DNA of 49,442 nt from Candidatus Flavonifractor merdavium. GTDB lineage: Bacteria; Bacillota; Clostridia; Oscillospirales; Oscillospiraceae. The first letter of the stretch is position 1; each line of letters opens with the position of its first letter. The stretch is from assembly GCA_019119335.1 (NCBI GenBank), contig DWXF01000016.1, forward strand, positions 1-49,442, written 5' to 3'. Position numbers and translations under genes: made by a program. The notes under the pieces are model-generated. The model was not told where the DNA came from, made no database searches, and saw only the letters and a program-made list of their open reading frames with translations. Below, one piece after another: positions 33,678 through 41,237 of this stretch.

Positions 33678-35036
33678 TCAGATCTCCCGCAGCTTCAGCT
33701 GCCCCTTCTGACTCTTTTTGATCTCGTAGAGCACTTGGTCGGCCAGCTGGTACAGTTCCGCGAAGGTGCGGGGCGTGTGGCCGTATACGCCGCCCACTGA
33801 CAGGGTGGACTGGGCGGCGGGGCATTGGCTCCAGGTCATCTCGCCATAGGACTGGATGAGGGCCGTGACCTTGCGCTCAATGGCTCCCACATCCTGACAA
33901 TCCGCCACAAAAACCGCGAACTCGTCGCCGCCCAGACGGCAGACGGTATCCGATTTGCGGAAGGATTCCATCATCTGCTCGGCAATATAGCACAGAACCC
34001 GGTCTCCCTGCTCATGGCCGTAGATGTCGTTGACCTGCTTGAAATTGTCCAGATCCACCATGAAAAATACATAGTCCGAGGTGGTTTGTATGGCCTGGGT
34101 AATGCGGTCCTTGCCGCCCTTGCGGTTGTATACGCCGGTCAGGGGATCGTTGGAAGCCTCCTGCAGCAGGTGGGTCTGGGTGTGGACCTGCTGGGAGATG
34201 TCAACGAGTACGCTGATGATGGCATCCCGGCCGTCGCTGGAGACCGTCCGGCGGCCGATATCGTGAACCCAGAGATAGGTGCCGTCCTGCTTGCGCATCC
34301 GGTACTCAATCTCATATTGGTCGCCCGGGGCGGGAAGATGCTGGAGCTCCTTGCTGATGAACTCCCGGTCCTCCGGGTGAATACAGTTGATGATATGCCC
34401 TTGAATGTCTGACTCAAAGGCCTGATAGCTCTCATAGCCCACCATCTGCAGCAGGCGGTCATTGGCCACGTAAAGGGGGAAGTCTTTCTCCACGTATCCG
34501 CCGATGATGCCGCCGGGCATGATCTGGCTGATGATCTCCATCAGCTCGTGCTGGGTCTCCCAATTGATGACTTTGGGCCCCTCCGAAATAAACTTCATGG
34601 GCAGATATTCGCCCTCTTCCTGGTAGCCGCTGGACTCTGAGGCATGGAGGGTGTCAATGATAATGTCGCCGTTCTCTCGGTGAAGGCCGGCGGTGACGCG
34701 CAGGAAGTACAAAGCCTCTACCCCGTTGGGGGTCTTGACTTGCATTTCCAGATTGCAGAAGCAATCCCAGCAGTTCTCCATCCGGCGCTTCTCGTTGTAG
34801 TTGGTGATGGTATAGTGCAGCGGTCCGGGAAGCAGAGCGATCTCATCATAAAGGAGTTCGCGGAAAGCCGCCTTTCCAAGCGCGATCTCCCCTTCTCCGG
34901 TTCCAATGCTGTAAAGTTGGTCGGAAAGCATGGAAAGGGTTTTTTCCGCGTCACGCTCTACAAAGTAGTGATGAAAAAACTCGTCCAGTACGGAATAGAT
35001 CTCGCGGTTTTCACACATCATATCCCGCCTTTCCAC
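33678..35036 (-). CDS. Diguanylate cyclase with SnoaL-like and PAS domains
   Basis: The 452-residue product has an N-terminal NTF2/SnoaL-like domain (about 10-130; DEFFHHYFVERDAEKTL, LGKAAFRELL), a PAS domain (about 170-290; PGGIIGGYVEKDFPLYVANDRL, IEYRMRKQDGTYLWV), and a GGDEF domain (about 305-450) with NDPLTGVYNRKGGK, VDLDNFKQVNDIYGHEQGD, and CRLGGDEFAVF. The full signature predicts c-di-GMP synthesis. No transmembrane helix, so it is a cytosolic sensor. GTG 35036 has AAGGAGGG 9 bases upstream; ATGs at 35021 and 35018 are alternatives. It follows the EAL gene by 19 bases, so they form one operon. Confidence 0.9.
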   Translation of the reverse strand: MERRDMMCENREIYSVLDEFFHHYFVERDAEKTLSMLSDQLYSIGTGEGEIALGKAAFRELLYDEIALLPGPLHYTITNYNEKRRMENCWDCFCNLEMQVKTPNGVEALYFLRVTAGLHRENGDIIIDTLHASESSGYQEEGEYLPMKFISEGPKVINWETQHELMEIISQIMPGGIIGGYVEKDFPLYVANDRLLQMVGYESYQAFESDIQGHIINCIHPEDREFISKELQHLPAPGDQYEIEYRMRKQDGTYLWVHDIGRRTVSSDGRDAIISVLVDISQQVHTQTHLLQEASNDPLTGVYNRKGGKDRITQAIQTTSDYVFFMVDLDNFKQVNDIYGHEQGDRVLCYIAEQMMESFRKSDTVCRLGGDEFAVFVADCQDVGAIERKVTALIQSYGEMTWSQCPAAQSTLSVGGVYGHTPRTFAELYQLADQVLYEIKKSQKGQLKLREI

Positions 35037-35055
35037 CGGCGACTCCCTCCTTATG

Positions 35056-38000
35056 CTATTCTATGCTCTGCTGGCTTTCGCTGACCAACTGATACACATC
35101 ATGGACCTCCATGGGGCGGTAGTAATAATAGCCCTGGATCATGTCGCAGCCGGTGTCCAGAATGATGGAATTCTGGTCGGCGTCCTCCACGCCCTCCATA
35201 CACACCGCCTTGCCGAACTGGTGGCAGGCATAGACAATGCTTCGGATGAAATTCATCTTCTCATCGGATTCGGTTACCTCCTGAACCAGGGATCGGTCCA
35301 GTTTGATGATGCTGGAGGGATATTGCAGAAGCATCCGCAGGGAGGAATAGCCGCTGCCAAAGTCGTCCAGGGCAATAAAGAGACCCATTTTCTGACATTC
35401 CACCACGAACTCTTCCAACTTCTTGGGCTGCTCGTCCAGGCAGCTCTCGGTCAGCTCGGCCACCAGGCTGGACCCGGACAGCTGGTATTTTTCCAGTACT
35501 TTGCGCATAAAAGGCAAAAATCCGCTGTCAGAGAGTTGAAGCAGGCTGACGTTAAAGGTGAGATAGAAGCCCGGGTCGTAGGCGTGGAGCCGGGCGCAGG
35601 TGCAGGCCGCCTGCTCAAAGACCCACCGGCCCGCCAGATGGATCATATTCTCCTTCTCCAAAATGGGGATGAAGATTCCGGGCGAGACGTCCCGCCCCTC
35701 AAAGGTCCAGCGCAGCAGAACCTCGCCGCCGATGGCCGTCCCGTCCCCAGCGGCCACCACCGGCTGGATGACGATGCGGAAATGCTGCATACCCTGGGTT
35801 ACGTCCTGGCAGAGAGCCAGGGCCATATTGGACATCTGCCTGATCTGCTGGATGCTCTGGGCGGAGTATTCCACATAATTTTCCTTGACCTCCTGCCTGG
35901 CCACACGGATGAGGGAGATCAGGTTGTCCACCAGGTCCTCCGGCGTGAAGTCATAGCAGGGGTATTCCATCAGACCGAAGGAGCAGGTGTTCTGGATGGA
36001 AATGCCCATGGATTCATAACAGTCCTTGATGATGGACCGGAGCTGCTGCACAAGGTTTTCCTTCCCTTCGCTCTGAAAGACGATGGGGTGGACGATGGCC
36101 ATGCACCGCATGCCCTCCAGACGGTAGAAGTACATTTTCCAGGACATGTTCTCCATCAAACTGTCTGCCACTTTTTTCAGCAGGCGGTCGCCGTAGGACC
36201 GGCCTTTGGTGCTGTTGACTTCCGTAATGCCGTTGAGGCTGAAGCCGATCACCAGGGATTTCTCCCCGTTGGTGGTCAGCTCGGCCAGATGCCGGTAGGC
36301 GGTGTGCTCCCGGGGCAGGTTGCTGATGGGGTCGATGACGAAGCTGACGTCCTGATGGGTGACCCGGCCGGAGAAGAACAGGGGAGTGGTCTTATCCTGG
36401 TCCCATTTCAACATGCCGTAGCAGCGGATCCACTGGTTGTTGCCGTGGATGTCCCGCACCCGGTAGCTCAAATCGTGGAGGGTGCGCTTTTCCCGCAGCA
36501 TCCCTGAAATGTCCTGCCAGAACAGGTCCTGGAATTCCGGCGTGCTGATGCGTTTGGCCCACAGCTTCAGCAGCCCGGGGACCACGTTGTCCTGGAAACC
36601 GAAGTCGTCCCGCATGTTGTCAGAGATGTAGAAGATGTCCCGCTGCATGTCGCCGAAATAGAAGTAGCTGGAGGCGTTGTCCTGGGCGATGGACTGGAAC
36701 AGGGCCTCCGTATCACAGTAGGCGATGTTCAGGAAATCCTGGAAAGGACCGTCGGACCGGAGGAGCGGGGCCGCCGGGGCGGGGAATTGCTCTCTGCGCT
36801 CCACGCCGGGCAGGGAGCGGTTTTTCTCATAATAGGCCCGCTTGTTCTGACACATGGCCTGACCGGCCTGGATAATCAGTTTTTCCAGGATCAGCGGCTG
36901 CTGGTCAGACCAGACGTACCCTACGGAGAGACTGAGCTGGTGATCCCGCAGCTGGTTATGCAGCGCGGAGACATGGTCCTGGAAGACCTCCTCCGTGCAG
37001 TTAATGCACAGCGCGGTAAACTCATCTCCGCCGCTGCGGTAGATCATGCAGTCGCGCAGCGTGTCCCGGATCAGATTGTAGCAGCGGCAGATCAGCCGGT
37101 CGCCCGCCTCATGGCCCTGGGCGTCGTTGATCCGCTTCAGACCGGTGATGTCGCAGTTGAGCACGCCGATAGACTGCGCGTCCAGGGTGCCATAGCGCTC
37201 AACCAGGGCGTTGCGGTTGAGGGCCCCCGTCATCTGGTCGTAATAGCTCAGCTCGTGGAGGCGGCACAGCAGGTCCCGCCGCTTCAGCAGGGTGGAGGTA
37301 AAATACCCGATCACATTGAGCAGAGGAGTTACCAGACTCATCATCTGCTCATCGGGGTTGTCCATCCCCCAAAAGCCCACCACACGGCCGTCCACCTTGA
37401 TGGGGCCGGCGGCCAGGGAGGTGATGTCCTGGGGCTTCAGGATGGCGTAGGCCTCGGGATGCTTGGCGCGGATCTCCTCCAGCTGGTCGATGACGATGAC
37501 CTCGTTTTTTTCAAAGGGAGGCATCCACCAGTCAATGGCGGACAGGGGGACGCTTTGGAGCACCGCGCTTTGGGGGGAGACGTTTTCCGCGCACCACTCG
37601 TAGGTGTTTTTTACCACAAACTCGTCCTGCTGTTCAAAAATATAGGCCCGGTCACAGGAGAAGGTGGTGCCCAGATAGGAGAGCATGTTGTGAATGGAGC
37701 CCTCCGGCGTGGCACAGGAGAAGATCTGCTGCAGGCACTCGTTCAAAATGGTCTCGCTGCGGGCGTAGTAATAGGGTGTTCTGCACACCACGTCGGCGTC
37801 CACATCAATGGCGATCTCCATCCGATACTGCCGGCCGTTGTGGAAAAAGGAGCCGTCCTTCACCAGAAAGCGTTTGCCCAACACCGGGTTTTTGTGGGTC
37901 CAGGAGAGGAATTTTCCCACCTCCAGGTTCCGGTTGGTGCAGAAATCACAGGGCGAGTTCCGCCCCTGCAAAACCGCATAGCAGGGACGCCCCACATAGT

Positions 38001-38127
38001 CGCTGTGGGACGTGTAGCCCAGCGCGTTGCGCAGATGCCGGTTCATGAACACAAGCTCATAGGTCTGCACATCTGACACGTATACCATTTCGTCCAGATC
38101 TTCAAAGAACTCCCATATGTTGTCCAT
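35056..38127 (-). CDS. Multi-domain c-di-GMP protein: PAS-GAF-GGDEF-PAS-GGDEF*-EAL
   Basis: The 1023-residue product starts with a PAS domain (about 1-110) holding Cys-x10-Cys-x2-Cys (PCYAVLQGRNSPCDFC). Next come a GAF-like domain (about 130-280), an intact GGDEF (YYDQMTGALNRNAL, DITGLKRINDAQGHEAGD, YRSGGDEF), a second PAS-like domain, a degenerate GGDEF (YRLEGMRC in place of the motif), and an EAL domain with apparent catalytic residues present: GGEVLLRW (EVL), FNVS, ELTES, ALDDFGSGYSS, IKLDRS, EGVED and QGYYYYRP. Both synthesis and hydrolysis of c-di-GMP are possible. The ATG at 38127 has GAGG 8 bases upstream; longer in-frame starts lack an SD. No transmembrane helix is seen. Confidence 0.9.
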   Translation of the reverse strand: MDNIWEFFEDLDEMVYVSDVQTYELVFMNRHLRNALGYTSHSDYVGRPCYAVLQGRNSPCDFCTNRNLEVGKFLSWTHKNPVLGKRFLVKDGSFFHNGRQYRMEIAIDVDADVVCRTPYYYARSETILNECLQQIFSCATPEGSIHNMLSYLGTTFSCDRAYIFEQQDEFVVKNTYEWCAENVSPQSAVLQSVPLSAIDWWMPPFEKNEVIVIDQLEEIRAKHPEAYAILKPQDITSLAAGPIKVDGRVVGFWGMDNPDEQMMSLVTPLLNVIGYFTSTLLKRRDLLCRLHELSYYDQMTGALNRNALVERYGTLDAQSIGVLNCDITGLKRINDAQGHEAGDRLICRCYNLIRDTLRDCMIYRSGGDEFTALCINCTEEVFQDHVSALHNQLRDHQLSLSVGYVWSDQQPLILEKLIIQAGQAMCQNKRAYYEKNRSLPGVERREQFPAPAAPLLRSDGPFQDFLNIAYCDTEALFQSIAQDNASSYFYFGDMQRDIFYISDNMRDDFGFQDNVVPGLLKLWAKRISTPEFQDLFWQDISGMLREKRTLHDLSYRVRDIHGNNQWIRCYGMLKWDQDKTTPLFFSGRVTHQDVSFVIDPISNLPREHTAYRHLAELTTNGEKSLVIGFSLNGITEVNSTKGRSYGDRLLKKVADSLMENMSWKMYFYRLEGMRCMAIVHPIVFQSEGKENLVQQLRSIIKDCYESMGISIQNTCSFGLMEYPCYDFTPEDLVDNLISLIRVARQEVKENYVEYSAQSIQQIRQMSNMALALCQDVTQGMQHFRIVIQPVVAAGDGTAIGGEVLLRWTFEGRDVSPGIFIPILEKENMIHLAGRWVFEQAACTCARLHAYDPGFYLTFNVSLLQLSDSGFLPFMRKVLEKYQLSGSSLVAELTESCLDEQPKKLEEFVVECQKMGLFIALDDFGSGYSSLRMLLQYPSSIIKLDRSLVQEVTESDEKMNFIRSIVYACHQFGKAVCMEGVEDADQNSIILDTGCDMIQGYYYYRPMEVHDVYQLVSESQQSIE

Positions 38128-38181
38128 AGACAGGCACCTCATCTTTTCTATGCGGACATGCATTGATTTTCCCGTACCTAA

Positions 38182-38210
38182 AGAGTACCACGGGACGGAA
38201 CATTTTTCAA
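38182..38210 (-). promoter_or_regulatory. Promoter of the c-di-GMP operon
   Basis: On the minus strand TTGAAA (complement of 38205-38210), a 17-base spacer and TACTCT (complement of 38182-38187), about 50 bases before the start codon at 38127. Moderate match. Confidence 0.6.
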
Positions 38211-38247
38211 TTCCCGGAAACAATATCATGTAAGAATTTTGGAAAAT

Positions 38248-38289
38248 AAAAAAAGACCGTGAGAACTGAATAACAGATCTCACGGTCTT
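38248..38289 (-). terminator. Terminator of the tRNA-Ser operon
   Basis: On the minus strand a 12-bp perfect stem, AAGACCGTGAGA and TCTCACGGTCTT (plus 38053-type arm at 38253-38264, other arm 38278-38289), with a 13-base loop is followed by T7. It begins at the 3' end of tRNA-Ser(GCT). Confidence 0.88.
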
Positions 38290-38379
38290 GGCGCAGAAGG
38301 AGGGATTTGAACCCTCGCACGGTTTAACCCGCCTACTCCCTTAGCAGGGGAGCCCCTTCGGCCACTTGGGTACTTCTGC
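38289..38379 (-). tRNA. tRNA-Ser (anticodon GCT)
   Basis: A 91-base gene on the minus strand including the encoded CCA. Acceptor GCAGAAG pairs with CTTCTGC. The anticodon arm is CTCCC-CTGCTAA-GGGAG, which gives anticodon GCT for AGC/AGU codons. It has the long variable arm (GGCGGGTTAAACCCGC) typical of serine tRNAs, and a T arm GAGGG-TTCAAAT-CCCTC. Confidence 0.97.
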
Positions 38380-38418
38380 ATACAGAATACGCTGCCGAAT
38401 CAAAGCACAATATAAAAA

Positions 38419-38506
38419 TGGCGGAGAGAGTGGGATTCGAACCCACGGATGCTTGCACATCGCCGGTTTTCAAGACCGGTTCCTTCAACCACTCGGACAT
38501 CTCTCC
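38419..38506 (-). tRNA. tRNA-Ser (anticodon TGA)
   Basis: An 88-base gene on the minus strand with encoded CCA. Acceptor GGAGAGA pairs with TCTCTCC. The anticodon arm is CCGGT-CTTGAAA-ACCGG, giving TGA for UCN codons. It has a long variable arm and a T arm GTGGG-TTCGAAT-CCCAC. It is 39 bases upstream of tRNA-Ser(GCT) in the same unit. Confidence 0.97.
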
Positions 38507-38536
38507 AAGTCCGGGCTCCGGCCAAATGCAAAAGAA

Positions 38537-38565
38537 ATTATACAACACTTCCCCGGGCTTGTCAA
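38537..38565 (-). promoter_or_regulatory. Consensus promoter of the tRNA-Ser pair
   Basis: On the minus strand a full consensus TTGACA (complement of 38560-38565), a 17-base spacer and TATAAT (complement of 38537-38542), about 30 bases before the first tRNA. Confidence 0.92.
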
Positions 38566-38600
38566 CGAAAAATGAAAATATTTTCTTTGGCGGCGGGCCC

Positions 38601-39074
38601 TCAGTTGAGGGCCCACACGCCGAAGTTGAGATAGGCGGCGAAGCTGACCCACAGAAGATAGGGCAGCTGCAGCCAGGCGGCCGGCTTGTCGCAGGCCCGG
38701 AAGAGCAGGAGCATGGCCAGCACCAGCCCCCACAGGGCGGCCAGCCACACCAGAGCGAAGCCGTAGGCCTGGGCGTTGAAGAAGATGAGGCTCCAGCAGA
38801 AGTTGAAGGCCAGCTGCACGCCGAAAACCGTCAGGGCCCGGGTCCGGGCGGGGGAAGGGGGCGTCAGCCATATCCGGGCCGCCCCCACCCCCATCAGTGC
38901 GAACAGGGCGCTCCACACCACGGGGAATACCACGCTGGGCGGGGAGAGGGGCGGCTTTGCGGTGGTCTTGGCGTAGAGGTCCGCCCCCTGCCGGGTCAGC
39001 CAGCCGGACAGCCCTCCCACGGCCTCAACGGCCAGAATACTCAGAGCATAAACCTTCCATGTCTTTGTTTTCAC
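38601..39074 (-). CDS. tspO: TspO/MBR family protein
   Basis: The 157-residue, five-helix membrane protein binds porphyrins and cholesterol-like ligands in its family; its role in bacteria is linked to stress and tetrapyrrole handling. Motifs: SGWLTRQGADLYAKT, PLSPPSVVFPVVWSALFALMG, QLAFNFCWSLIFFN, and the Trp/Pro-rich LQLPYLLWVSFAAYLNFGVW. The start is GTG at 39074 with a weak SD. The stop codon lies inside a GC-rich palindrome (38595-38614) without a T run. Confidence 0.92.
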   Translation of the reverse strand: MKTKTWKVYALSILAVEAVGGLSGWLTRQGADLYAKTTAKPPLSPPSVVFPVVWSALFALMGVGAARIWLTPPSPARTRALTVFGVQLAFNFCWSLIFFNAQAYGFALVWLAALWGLVLAMLLLFRACDKPAAWLQLPYLLWVSFAAYLNFGVWALN

Positions 39075-39154
39075 GCTGCATCACCCGGGGCTAGCTTATG
39101 CATCCCGCGGGCCGGTCATGCGTGGCAGATCCAGGGGACAAAACTTGCGGCGGG

Positions 39155-39585
39155 TTATGCCTCCGGGGCAAAGGACAGGGTGCAGCGTTTTTGACCGCCC
39201 GCTCCGTCGCCGAAGGAGACGGTCACGCTGTCGGCATGCCAGGTCACAGCGTAATCGCCCGCCTCAATGGGCTTATAGCCGTCGTCCGTGGTTTCGCTGG
39301 CCCGCAGGTGTACCACCAGCGGATGGACCCGCTCATACACGCTTACCGAGCCGGCCAGAAGAACGCTGCGCTCATGTACGACAATGGTGTGGGCGCCATC
39401 CGGGGACGTAAAGCTGTGGTTGCAGTCCCCGTTATCCCAAAACAGGCAGAACACATTGGACAGGAGCAGCAATACCGCTTGACAGATGTTTCATTCGCCT
39501 GCCGGCCTGATGCCGCCAGGTCTGCCAGGATGCCGGCGCACAGAGCGATAAAAAGCACGCAGGCAAATGCCGCCAGAGAGTACAT
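39155..39585 (-). pseudogene. Small membrane-anchored protein gene, probably frameshifted
   Basis: A minus-strand ATG at 39585 with SD GAGGG begins MYSLAAFACVLFIALCAGIL, a good membrane segment. This frame then turns into Cys/Pro/Arg-rich sequence untypical of a protein. Near 39470-39485 another frame takes over with LLLLSNVFCLFWDNGD and a soluble domain (SPDGAHTIVVHERSVLL ... TDDGYKPIEAGDYAVTW) to a stop at 39155. That frame alone has no good start or basic N terminus; an upstream stop (TGA) precedes it. The soluble part resembles small hypothetical membrane-anchored proteins of Clostridia. A one-base indel in one gene is the simplest reading; a TTG start at 39472 for a 105-residue gene is the alternative. 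Confidence 0.45.
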
Positions 39586-39603
39586 AGGGATGCCCTCTTT
39601 TTT

Positions 39604-39657
39604 AAAAGACACCCCATTGCTATTCAGGCCATCGCGCTGTCTAACAAATGGGGTGTC
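39604..39657 (-). terminator. Terminator of the antiporter gene
   Basis: An 11-bp perfect stem, GACACCCCATT (39608-39618) and AATGGGGTGTC (39647-39657), with a 28-base loop. On the minus strand it is followed by CTTTTAAAAAA. It lies 14 bases after the antiporter stop. The long loop makes it weaker than the other terminators here. Confidence 0.55.
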
Positions 39658-39670
39658 GATTTTTATGTAT

Positions 39671-40963
39671 TCAGGATTTGTTGGTTTCCTGGCTGCTGTG
39701 GAGCAGTCGCTCGTGGTCCTCCAACAACGCCTGGGAGGCCATACCGAAGGCCTCGGCGTCCTCGTAGCGGTTGACCAGCTCGCTCTCCTGCAGATCGCTG
39801 TAATCCTTCTCCTTGCCACGGTAGACCAGCTTCAGCAGGATGGGGGTGAGAATGGTGGTGGCAATGACCATCAGCACCACCGGCCCGAAAAATTCCTCCT
39901 TCATCAGGCCCACGGCAATGCCGTTGTTGGCCACGATCAGGGCCACCTCGCCGCGGGAGATCATCCCCACGCCGATGCGCAGGGAATCCTGCCCGGAGTA
40001 GCCGCACAGCCTGGCGCCCAGTCCGCAGCCGATTACCTTGGAGACCACCGCCCACAGCACCAGCAGAACGGAAAAGAGGATGATGCTCATGCTCATCTGG
40101 GGCAGCACCACCTTCAGGCCCAGACTGGCGAAAAAGACCGGGGAGAGCAGGGTGTAGGAGAGGGTGTCGAACCGGTCCTGCAGGTAGGTGACCCGGGGAG
40201 TCTTGGCAAAGATCAGTCCGGCGATGTAGGCTCCGGTGATATCGGCCACACCGAAGACCGCCTCCGCCACGTAGGCGTACAGCAGGCAGAAGGCGAAGGA
40301 GATGACCACAAAGCGGCGTTTGTCCCGGTTATACCGCTTGAACCACCACTCCGCCGCCCGGTGGAGCAGCATCCAGGCCACCACGCTGACGGCGAAAAAG
40401 GCGGCGATCTTTACCAGCACCAGCACCAGGCTGGTTCCGGTGCCCGACAGGCTGGTGATGATGGTGAGGGCCACGATGCCCAGTACGTCGTCGATGATGG
40501 CGGCCCCCAGAATGGCGTTGCCCGAGCGGGTGGACAGCTTGCCAATCTCCTTCAGGGTCTCCACCGTGATGCTCACCGAGGTGGCGGTGAGAATGACGCC
40601 GATGAAGCAGTTCTGCAGCATGGTATCCGGCCCCTGGTTAAAGAAGCCGGCCAGAATGAAGCCGCCGGCCAGGGGCACCAGCACGCCGATGACGGCGATG
40701 ATAAAGGCGGATTTTCCGGCCTTTTTCAGCTCTCCCAGGTCGGTCTCCAGACCGGCGTTGAACATCAGCACGATGACCCCCAGCTCGGCCAGCTGGTCCA
40801 TCAGGGAGGTCTCCTGCAGAATGTTAAGCATGGCGGGGCCCATGATCAGGCCGGCCAGCAGCGCGCCTACCACCTGGGGCAGGGCAAAACGCTTGGTGAT
40901 GATGCCCAGCACCTTGGTGCTCAGCAAAATCAAAGCCAGCTCAAACAGAAAATGATAGCTCAC
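39671..40963 (-). CDS. Cation:proton antiporter, CPA2 family
   Basis: The 430-residue product has about 12 transmembrane helices exchanging Na+ or K+ for H+. Family features are GALLAGLIMGPAML near the start, ELGVIVLMFNAGLETD, TATSVSITVETLKEIG, the DD transport motif in GAAIIDDVLGIV, VFFASLGLKV, and GVGMISRGEVALIV. A short cytosolic tail follows (about 395-430) without the NAD-binding RCK domain seen in KefB/KefC. The start is GTG 40963 with AAAGGAG 8 bases upstream. Confidence 0.93.
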   Translation of the reverse strand: MSYHFLFELALILLSTKVLGIITKRFALPQVVGALLAGLIMGPAMLNILQETSLMDQLAELGVIVLMFNAGLETDLGELKKAGKSAFIIAVIGVLVPLAGGFILAGFFNQGPDTMLQNCFIGVILTATSVSITVETLKEIGKLSTRSGNAILGAAIIDDVLGIVALTIITSLSGTGTSLVLVLVKIAAFFAVSVVAWMLLHRAAEWWFKRYNRDKRRFVVISFAFCLLYAYVAEAVFGVADITGAYIAGLIFAKTPRVTYLQDRFDTLSYTLLSPVFFASLGLKVVLPQMSMSIILFSVLLVLWAVVSKVIGCGLGARLCGYSGQDSLRIGVGMISRGEVALIVANNGIAVGLMKEEFFGPVVLMVIATTILTPILLKLVYRGKEKDYSDLQESELVNRYEDAEAFGMASQALLEDHERLLHSSQETNKS

Positions 40964-41005
40964 AACAAACACTCCTTTTGCGGGCAGGGTAAAAACGCAC
41001 TGTAA

Positions 41006-41034
41006 ATAGTATTTCGATTTCAACCGAAAGTCAA
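41006..41034 (-). promoter_or_regulatory. Antiporter promoter
   Basis: On the minus strand TTGACT (complement of 41029-41034), a 17-base spacer and TACTAT (complement of 41006-41011), about 40 bases before the GTG start. Confidence 0.75.
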
Positions 41035-41146
41035 CGGTTAACCTGGATAGAAATTCAACCCCGGACAGCTGAAATTATGGCGAAACAAAGGGGGGCGGCG
41101 GGAGGGACACCCAAAAATTCCAGAATCAGGACATCCTAGGGGGCCC

Positions 41147-41183
41147 TTGACTGTTGTCCTTTAAAGCAATAAAATAGACAACA
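41147..41183 (+). promoter_or_regulatory. Acyl-CoA synthetase promoter with inverted half-sites
   Basis: TTGACT (41147-41152), a 17-base spacer and TAAAAT (41170-41175). A perfect 7-bp inverted repeat, TGTTGTC (41152-41158) and GACAACA (41177-41183), flanks the spacer and -10 with centres 25 bases apart, fitting a dimeric repressor. A leader hairpin (CCTCCGGC/GCCGGAGG, 41201-41221) sits right next to the SD (GGAAAGGGGAGAGG). Confidence 0.75.
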
Positions 41184-41237
41184 CAAAAAAGTCGCGCCTG
41201 CCTCCGGCGGTGAGCCGGAGGGAAAGGGGAGAGGGAT

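Noticed and set aside
38366..38575. Small open frames across the tRNA-Ser genes
   Set aside because: They translate tRNA sequence on the opposite strand and have no SD.
39343..39819. Single 158-residue minus-strand gene in this frame
   Set aside because: Its first part overlaps the antiporter 3' end antiparallel in frame sense, and its last part is in the wrong frame relative to a better domain; only the section from 39585 looks real.
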